Part shown: piece after piece, positions 1 to 6,800 of the stretch
Position numbering within the stretch: the stretch's first letter is position 1
Layout: every line of letters starts with the position of its first letter
NCBI GenBank assembly: GCA_033855775.1
Contig: JAWVFT010000071.1
Span: 1-18,424 of the forward strand
Source: DASVTR01 sp033855775
Lineage (GTDB): Bacteria > Acidobacteriota > Blastocatellia > Pyrinomonadales > Pyrinomonadaceae
Length of the DNA stretch: 18,424 nucleotides
Direction of reading: 5' to 3'
Position numbers and translations under genes: made by a program
The notes under the pieces: generated by a model
The model's input: the letters and a program-made list of their open reading frames with translations, nothing else
The model's database searches: none
What the model was told of the DNA's origin: nothing

Positions 1-16
1 AGTTGCTGCTGAGAGC

Positions 17-163
17 GTGAAGTTTCGCGCTCTCAGCCGCAACTTTCGCACTCCGGGCCGGAAGTTTCGCCCTTTGAGCGCCAATGTTCGCGCTCAAAGG
101 GCGGAATTTCGCGCTCCAAGCGAGAACGTTCTCACTCAAAGCGCCAGCTTTCGCGCCGCGCTC
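17..163. repeat. 21-bp imperfect tandem repeat, 7 copies
   Basis: Seven consecutive 21-bp units can be aligned without gaps. The core TTTCGC (or GTTCGC, GTTCTC) recurs at 23, 44, 65, 86, 107, 128 and 149, exactly 21 bp apart, mostly preceded by a purine-rich GGAA/GCAA-type stretch. Because 21 is a multiple of three, each frame reads as a degenerate heptapeptide repeat, but no start, ribosome site or protein family supports coding. Palindromes are nested in it: 8-17 with 28-37, 68-80 with 91-103, and the 12-bp palindrome at 122-133. The array sits directly downstream of the minus-strand kinase operon and may continue beyond the left edge. Confidence 0.85.
68..103. repeat. 13-bp inverted repeat (hairpin) inside the 21-bp array
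   Basis: Positions 68-80 and 91-103 are perfect reverse complements (13 bp, GC-rich) around a 10-nt loop. A second hairpin with a 10-bp stem and a 10-nt loop lies at 8-37. They lie 80-180 nt after the stop of the minus-strand operon and could help stop transcription or protect the 3' end. No U-run follows on either strand, so a classical intrinsic terminator is not supported. Confidence 0.6.
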
Positions 164-184
164 GTTGAGAGGGGCGGGTCTGCT

Positions 185-2416
185 TCAGACTTTGGCGCTG
201 CGTCCCGCCAGGTTGGCGACGATGGCGACGAGTTCGTTCGGCTCAATCGGCTTCGGGACGTGCATCTGGAATCCGGCGGCGAGTGCGCGCAGGCGGTCTT
301 CGACGCTGGCGTAGGCCGTCAAAGCGATGGCAGGAAGCGGGCGGCTGCCGTCGGCTTCCTGCGCGCGCACTCTCTTGATAAAACTGTAGCCGTCTTCGAG
401 CGGCATGCCGATGTCCGAGATGAGCACGTCTGGCTTCCACTCTTCAAGCTCGACGAAGGCCGAGGCTGCCGAACCGGCCTGCCGGACTTCCGCCCCGCCG
501 CGCGCCAGTATCGCCGCAATCATGTCGCGCGTGTCGTCTTCATCATCCACCACCAGCACGCGCAAGCCCTCAAGGATGGAAGACGAATCGCTGTAGCCGT
601 CCACATCCTTTGAGGCGGCGCCGCCCGCGCCTTTCGAGACAATGCTTTTCTTCAGCAAAGGGAGTTGGATGGTGAAGGTCGCGCCCTGCCCGTCGCCTTC
701 GCTGGCGGCGGAAATCGTCCCGCCGTGTAGCTCGACCAGATGGCGCACAATCGCTAAGCCTAAGCCGAGGCCGCCGTGCGAGCGCGTGGTCGTGCCGTCG
801 GCCTGACGAAAGCGGTCGAAGACGTGCGGCAGAAAATCGGCCCCGATGCCCTGCCCCGTGTCGCGCACGATTATCTCGACGTGCGAATTGACGCGCGCCA
901 GTTGGACGCCGACGCTCCCGCCCGCGGAGGTAAACTTGATGGCATTCGACAGTAGATTCCAGGCCACCTGCTGCAAGCGATTCGGGTCGCCCATCACTAA
1001 GCCCGTCGCTCTGGTTATCTCAAGTTCCAGCTTAATCTCTTTGGCTTCAGCCGCGGGGCGCACGGAGTTGACCGCCGCTTCGAGAATGCCCGCGGGCTCC
1101 ACAGGGCGCGCGTCTATCCGCAGCTTGCCCGTGATGATGCGCGAGACATCGAGCAGGTCGTCTATCAACTGCGACTGCGCCCTCGCGTTGCGCTCGATGG
1201 TTTCGACGGCGCTGTCAACTGTGTTCTCCGGCAGGCGGCCCGTCCGCAGTAGATGCGACCAACCGAGGATGGCCGTCAAAGGCGTGCGCAGTTCGTGCGA
1301 GAGCGTGGCCAGAAATTCGTCCTTCATGCGGTTGGCCGCTTCGGCTTCGGCGCGCGCCGCCTGCTCGCGCACCAGCAGTTGCGCGTTCTCCTGCTCGGCC
1401 TGTAGCCGCTCTATGACTTCCTGCTGCAACTCGGCTGCGTGGCGTTGGGCTTCCGCGTAGAGCACCGCGTTTTCGTAGGCGACGGCGACCTGCGAAGTCA
1501 GCGTCACGGCGAGTCGCTCGTCCGCCTCGCTGAACTCTTCGGCTCCCACTTTGTCCGCCAGACAGAGCCAGCCGTAGGCGCGCGAGGCGGAGAGAATCGG
1601 AGCGCCCAGAAACGAATGGATGAAGCGGCCCGGCGACAAAAACTTGAGCGACTGCTCGGCTGTCCCGACGTGGCAGAGCCGCACGGGCTGACGCTCGACC
1701 AGCATCGTGCGCAGGATGTCCTGATCTATCTGCGGCGCGTTCTCGTTGATTGAAGCCTGCGCCGCCTCTTTATTCTCCTCGTTGCAGTGATGAAAATTCG
1801 GCAGGGCGCGGCCGTCGTCGTCCAACATGCCGACGGCTGCGTAAGATGCGCCGACGATGTGGCGCGCGGCCCCGCAGAATTTTTCGAGGACTTTGCCGGG
1901 GTCGCGCTCGGCGGCCAACTGCTGGCCCAGTTCGATGAGCATCGAGAGGCGTTCGAGGTTGGCGTTTTCCAGTTCGAGATTCTTTTCATGCAGCAGCGCG
2001 GCCTGCCGCTTGACCTCCTCCGTCTTCTTGAAGAGTTCGACGAAGACAGCGACCTTCGAGCGCAGGACTTCAGCCGAGACGGGCTTGACGATGTAGTCAA
2101 CCGCGCCGAGCGAGTAGCCTTCGGAGAGGAGAGCGCCGCCCGTGTTGTCCGCGGTCAGGAAGATAATCGGCGTGTTGCGCGAACGCTCGCGGCCACGAAT
2201 CAGGGCGGCTGTCTCAAGCCCGTTGATGCCCGGCATGTAGACATCCAGCAGGATAACGGCGACATCGCTGTCGAGCAGGTAACGCAGGGCTTCATTGCCG
2301 GAGGCGGCGCGCACCAGATTGCGCTCCGGCGCTTGCAGAATCTCTTCGAGCGCGAGCAGATTGCCGGCGTTGTCGTCCACCAGCAGGATGTTTATCTTCT
2401 GCGCCATGCCTTCCAT
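185..2416 (-). CDS. Hybrid histidine kinase, REC-GAF-HisKA-HATPase-REC
   Basis: A soluble hybrid kinase of 743 aa. An N-terminal receiver (about 5-125; acidic VDDN pocket, phospho-Asp in LLDVYMPG, Lys in VKPVS) is followed by a GAF domain (about 155-320), a coiled coil, HisKA with the H-box SHELRTPL (His near 374), HATPase (N-box NLLSNAIKF, G boxes DTGQGIG and GGLGLGLAI) and a C-terminal receiver (about 625-740; VVDDEDD, SDIGMP, PKPIE). It should autophosphorylate on His and pass phosphate to its receivers or a partner. A TTG nine codons upstream is open, but the ATG at 2416 has GAGGT 7 nt before it and overlaps the cheB stop as TGATG, so I chose it. It is the last gene of the operon. No DNA-binding output is visible. 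Its core closely resembles that of the 1348-aa kinase at 11957-16003. Confidence 0.93.
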   Translation of the reverse strand: MEGMAQKINILLVDDNAGNLLALEEILQAPERNLVRAASGNEALRYLLDSDVAVILLDVYMPGINGLETAALIRGRERSRNTPIIFLTADNTGGALLSEGYSLGAVDYIVKPVSAEVLRSKVAVFVELFKKTEEVKRQAALLHEKNLELENANLERLSMLIELGQQLAAERDPGKVLEKFCGAARHIVGASYAAVGMLDDDGRALPNFHHCNEENKEAAQASINENAPQIDQDILRTMLVERQPVRLCHVGTAEQSLKFLSPGRFIHSFLGAPILSASRAYGWLCLADKVGAEEFSEADERLAVTLTSQVAVAYENAVLYAEAQRHAAELQQEVIERLQAEQENAQLLVREQAARAEAEAANRMKDEFLATLSHELRTPLTAILGWSHLLRTGRLPENTVDSAVETIERNARAQSQLIDDLLDVSRIITGKLRIDARPVEPAGILEAAVNSVRPAAEAKEIKLELEITRATGLVMGDPNRLQQVAWNLLSNAIKFTSAGGSVGVQLARVNSHVEIIVRDTGQGIGADFLPHVFDRFRQADGTTTRSHGGLGLGLAIVRHLVELHGGTISAASEGDGQGATFTIQLPLLKKSIVSKGAGGAASKDVDGYSDSSSILEGLRVLVVDDEDDTRDMIAAILARGGAEVRQAGSAASAFVELEEWKPDVLISDIGMPLEDGYSFIKRVRAQEADGSRPLPAIALTAYASVEDRLRALAAGFQMHVPKPIEPNELVAIVANLAGRSAKV

Positions 2417-2994
2417 CACACACACCTCGCGCCCGCCTGACAAATGCTTTTCAGGAAAGGGGCGATTTCCGAGAGCGGCAGCACGCGGTCAACCGCCGTG
2501 GCCGCCAGCGCGGCCTTAGGCATCGCTGGATACGCAGCCGTCGCAGGCTCTTCGACCAGCGTTGTCCCGCCGCGCGCTTTGATGACCGACAGGCCGAGCG
2601 CGCCATCCGCGCTCGCGCCCGACAGGATGACGCCAATCGCCAGTTCGGCGTAGGCATCGGCTGCCGACTCGAAGAGGACGTTGATGGACGGTCGCGCGTA
2701 CCACACAGGAGCGTCGGTTGACAAAGCGAAGTGTCCTCTTTCAACCAGCAAGTGATAATCGCGCGGAGCCAGATAGACGTGGCCCGGCTCAATCGGGGCT
2801 TTGTCCTCCGGCTCTTCGATGGGCATCGCGCAGGACTTCTGCATGAACTCGCGCAAGCCCTGCCCGCCGTCGCGCCCGCGATGCTGCGCGATGGCGAGCG
2901 GGCAGGGAAACTTTTCGCCAAGACCCGGGAGCAGGACTTGCAGCGCCGAGAGGCCGCCCGCCGAAGTTCCGATGACGACTATCTGCGGAGCCAA
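2416..2994 (-). CDS. cheB: CheB-type protein-glutamate methylesterase, catalytic domain only
   Basis: A 192-aa stand-alone CheB methylesterase domain. In chemotaxis this enzyme hydrolyses glutamyl methyl esters (and deamidates Gln) on receptors. The expected triad is visible: Ser11 in GTSAGG, His38 in AQHR, and Asp130 in the GASADGALG loop. The N-terminal receiver that controls classical CheB is absent, so regulation by phosphorylation in cis is unlikely. Partner receivers in the flanking hybrid kinases could do it in trans (inference). The start is TTG, two nucleotides after the cheR stop, with a GAAAGG 10 nt upstream. No ATG gives a full-length domain. It lies between the CheR gene and a hybrid kinase. 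Its substrate is unknown because no chemoreceptor is in the window. Confidence 0.92.
   Translation of the reverse strand: MAPQIVVIGTSAGGLSALQVLLPGLGEKFPCPLAIAQHRGRDGGQGLREFMQKSCAMPIEEPEDKAPIEPGHVYLAPRDYHLLVERGHFALSTDAPVWYARPSINVLFESAADAYAELAIGVILSGASADGALGLSVIKARGGTTLVEEPATAAYPAMPKAALAATAVDRVLPLSEIAPFLKSICQAGARCV
2424..2428 (-). promoter_or_regulatory. Ribosome binding site for the REC-GAF-kinase gene
   Basis: On the minus strand GAGGT lies 7 nt before the ATG at 2416-2414, inside the last codons of cheB. The stop and start share one base (TGATG), an arrangement typical of translational coupling. This decides the start against the upstream TTG. Confidence 0.7.
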
Positions 2995-2996
2995 TT

Positions 2997-3839
2997 TTAT
3001 CTGACCTTTCGATACAGCCTATCACGCGAGTCGAGTTCATCATAAGCATGCTCGCGCGGCGTGAATTTCAAAGACTCCTTGTTGCCTATGCCGAGCACGC
3101 CGAACATGGTCAGGCTCTCGTAAATCAAATCATGCACGCGAGCCTGAAGCGCCTTGTTGAAGTAAATCATCACGTTGCGACAGAGGATGACGTGAAACTC
3201 GTTGAACGAACTGTCCGTCACCAGATTATGCTCCGAGAAGATGAGATTGCGCTTGAGCGTCGTGTCGAAGATAACGTTGTCGTACTGCGCCGTGTAGTAG
3301 TCGGAGAAGAAATGGCGGCCCCCCGCGCGCTGGTAGTTGGAGGTGTATTCCTGCATCGAAGCGAGCGGAAAGATGCCCTCCTTCGCCGTGCGCAAGACCT
3401 CCGCGCTGATGTCCGTGGCATAGATGCGGCAACGCTCGTAGAGTCCTTCCTCCTGCAAGAGAATCGCCATCGAATAGACCTCTTCGCCCGTCGAGCAGCC
3501 CGCGTGCCAGATGCGGACAAACGGGTAAGTGCGAAGCAGCGGCACGACCTTCGTTCTAAAGGTGAGATAAAACGTCGGGTCACGAAACATCGCCGTCACG
3601 TTGACGGACAAGCGATTGAGAAAGCGCTCAAGGCAAGACGGATCGTGCAGCACCTTGTCTTGAAAGGCCGAAATTGTTTCCGCTCCTTCCTCGCGCAGGC
3701 TGTCCAGTATCCGGCGCTTGATGGACGCCGGAGCGTAGTTGCGAAAGTCGAAGCCGTAGTAACGAAACATCCCTTCCAGCAAAAGCTGGATTTCGATGTC
3801 CTCAAGCTGCTCGACTTCCTGTCGCAAAGCGCTGCTCAT
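2997..3839 (-). CDS. cheR: CheR-type protein-glutamate O-methyltransferase
   Basis: A 280-aa, normal-length CheR, the S-adenosylmethionine-dependent enzyme that methylates receptor glutamates. An N-terminal all-helical domain (about 1-85) includes the basic stretch SIKRRI and the RLSVNVTAMFRDP segment. The methyltransferase fold follows, with the AdoMet motif HAGCSTGEEVYSMA, the acidic ATDIS strand and the CRNVMIYF motif. The ATG overlaps the stop of the upstream poly-HAMP kinase by 4 bp (ATGA), and its AGGAGG is encoded by the last codons of that kinase, so the two should be co-translated. The pair CheR-CheB without CheA, CheW or an MCP suggests that it modifies a non-classical target; the adjacent kinase is the obvious candidate (inference). 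Confidence 0.94.
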   Translation of the reverse strand: MSSALRQEVEQLEDIEIQLLLEGMFRYYGFDFRNYAPASIKRRILDSLREEGAETISAFQDKVLHDPSCLERFLNRLSVNVTAMFRDPTFYLTFRTKVVPLLRTYPFVRIWHAGCSTGEEVYSMAILLQEEGLYERCRIYATDISAEVLRTAKEGIFPLASMQEYTSNYQRAGGRHFFSDYYTAQYDNVIFDTTLKRNLIFSEHNLVTDSSFNEFHVILCRNVMIYFNKALQARVHDLIYESLTMFGVLGIGNKESLKFTPREHAYDELDSRDRLYRKVR

Positions 3840-6800
3840 CCGCGAGTTTCCTCCTGACGATAGAGCCAGACGCGCAGGAGCGAAAGCAGTTGGTCAACGT
3901 CCAGAGGCTTGGAGATGTAGTCGCTGGCTCCCGCCTCTATGCAGCGGTCGCGGTCGGCCTTCATCGCTTTAGCCGTCAGAGCGATAATCGGCAGCGTCTC
4001 AAAGCGCTTGATCTTGCGAATCGCGCGCATCGTTTCATAGCCGTCCATGCCGGGCATCATGATGTCCATCAAGACGACATCAACGCCCTGCGTCTTGCGC
4101 AGGAGGTCGATGGCGTCCTGCCCGTTCTCGGCGTGCACGACATCCATGTTGTGGCTTTCGAGCGCGCTCGTCAAAGCGAAGATGTTGCGCACGTCGTCGT
4201 CAACAATCAGCACGCGCTTGCGCGCCAGCACGGGGTCGCGGCGGTGCAGTTGTTCGAGCATGCGCCGCTTCGGCTCCGGCAGGTTAGCTTCGACGCGGTG
4301 CAGGAAGAGAGCCGTCTCCGCCAGCAGGCGTTCGGGCGAACTCGCTTCCTTGACGATAATCGCGTCGGTCACTTTCCGCAGTTGCGTCTCCTCCTTTTCG
4401 GTCAGTTCCTTGCCCGTGTAGATGATAATCGGAAGCTGCTGCTGGCCGAGGTCTGTCTGAATCTTTTCGATTAACTCGAAGCCGGTCATGTCCGGCAGCT
4501 TCAGGTCTAAGACCATGCAATCGAACTGCTCGCTGGAAAGCGAAGCGAGAGCTTCCTGACCGGAAGCGACGGCGGTCGTCACCACGTCGCCGTTGCCGAT
4601 TAACTCGACGATGCTCATGCGCTGCGCGTCGTCGTCTTCCACGACGAGCAAGCGCTTGACGCGCCGCTGGACAAACTCCGTGATGTTGTCGAAGGCGGAA
4701 ACGAGGTCTTCGCGGCTGACGGGCTTTTGGAGATGCGTGAAGGCTCCGAGCTTGAGCGCGCGTTGCCTTTGTTCTTCGCCCGTGATGATGTGGACGGGAA
4801 TGTGGCTCGTTTGCGAATCGTGCTTGAGGCGGTCGAGCACCGTCCAGCCGTCTCTGTCCGGCAGCTTGATGTCGAGCGTGATGGCGTCCGGCTTAAATTT
4901 GCGGGCCAGCATCAAGGCAGTCTCGCCGCGCATGGCGACCAAACCCTTGAAGCCTTTCTCATGCGCCAGGTCGAGCAGGATGTTGGCGAAGGCCGGGTCG
5001 TCTTCGACAATCAGCACGACGCGCTCGCCGACTTCGATGGTCGAGCGGTCGTCCTTGACCATCTCGCTCTCGCTGACTTCGCCGAACGCAAGCGAACTTG
5101 TCTCCGCTCGCTCGCTGGCGCCAGTCATCACTGGGCGACCGCCGTTGCCAGCGTAGCCTTCATCATCCGTCTCGCTCTCGGCGGGACTGGTTGCCGCCGG
5201 AGCAGCCGACTTGAAGATGCGCGGCAGGTAGAGCGTGAAAGTGCTGCCCTCGCCGGGAGAGCTTGCGACGCGAATCTCGCCGCCGAGCAAGCGCGCAATC
5301 TCGCGGCTGATGGAGAGGCCGAGGCCCGTGCCGCCATACTTGCGGCTCGTCGTGCCGTCGGCCTGCTGAAACGCCTCGAAGATAATCCGCTGCTTCTCGG
5401 TCGGAATCCCGATGCCCGTGTCGATGACCGAGAAACCGACAATCTCGTCGGCGCGGTTGAGGGCTTCCTGTATGAAGTGGCCGCTCTTCTCGACCGCTTC
5501 GACGCGCAACGCGACCCGCCCCGATTCCGTAAACTTGAAAGCGTTCGAAAGCAAATTCTTGAGAATCTGCTGCAAGCGTTTCTCGTCCGTCTCCATCGAA
5601 GACGGCAGATTGTCCCCGTGTTCGAGGACGAACTCCAATCCCTTGTCCTGCGCGACCTGATGAAAGCTGCGGTCGAGTTGTTCGAGCACGCCGTCGAAGG
5701 CGACTTCGCTGACATCAATCGCCATCATGCCCGATTCAATCTTCGACAAATCGAGAATGTCGTTAATCAGCGAAAGCAAATCCGCGCCCGAAGAGTGACT
5801 GGTTTCGGCAAACTGCACCTGCTTCGACGAGAGATTGTCGTCGGCGTTTTCGGCCAACTGGCGCGAGAGGATGAGCATGCTGTTGAGCGGCGTGCGTAGC
5901 TCGTGCGACATGTTCGCCAGAAACTCCGACTTGTACTTGGAAGTCAAAGCCAACTGCTCTGCCTTCTCTTCCATCGCCCAGCGAGCTTCCTCGACTTCCG
6001 CGTTCTTGGCTTCGACCTCGGCCTTCTGCTTCGCCAGCAGCGTCGCCTTCTCCTGCAACTCTTCGTTCGTCTGCTGCAACTCTTCCTGCTGTCGTTTGAG
6101 CAACTCTTCCGACTCGCGCAAGCTCTCGGCCTGCTGCTCAAGCCGCTCGTTCGTCTTCTTCAACTCGTCCTGCTGGCTCTGTAGCTCTGAGGCCAGCGAT
6201 TGCGATTGTTGCAGCAAATCTTCCGTGCGCGAGTTAGCGGCAATCGTGTTGAGCACGATGCCGATGCTCTCCGTCAACTGGTCAAGGAAAGTGATGTGCG
6301 TCTCGCTGAAGCGATTGAACGAAGCCAACTCGATGACCGCCTTGACATCGCCCTCAAAGAGCACGGGCAGGACGACGATGTTGAGCGGCGTCGCTTCGCC
6401 AAGGCCCGAACTGATATGCACGTAATCTTTCGGCACGTTGGTCAGCAGTATCCGCTCCTTCTCCAAAATACACTGGCCGACCAATCCTTCGCCCGGCTTA
6501 AACTCGTTGGCGAGATTCTTGCGCTTCTTGTAAGCGTAACCGGCGAGCAGCTTCATCAAAGGCATTCCGTTGTTCGAGCCGTTGACGTAGAAGACGCCCT
6601 GCTGCGCGTCCACCAGCGGCGCCAAATCGGAGAGCACCATCTGCGCCACGGTCGTCAAATCTCGCTGGCCTTGCAGCATTCGCGTAAAGCGAGCGAGGTT
6701 CGTCTTCAACCAATCCTGCTCCGTGTTCTTCTGCGTCGTGTCCTTGAGATTGCGAATCATCTCGTTGATGTTGTCTTTGAGGGCCGCGACTTCGCCCTGC

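Noticed and set aside
17..613. 198-codon plus-strand frame starting in the 21-bp repeats
   Set aside because: It reads the repeat and then the antisense of the kinase C-terminal receiver. It has no ribosome site and no family resemblance.
2416..2443. TTG start at 2443 for the 743-aa kinase
   Set aside because: The ATG at 2416 has a good ribosome site and a TGATG coupling junction. The extra nine residues lie outside the receiver fold.
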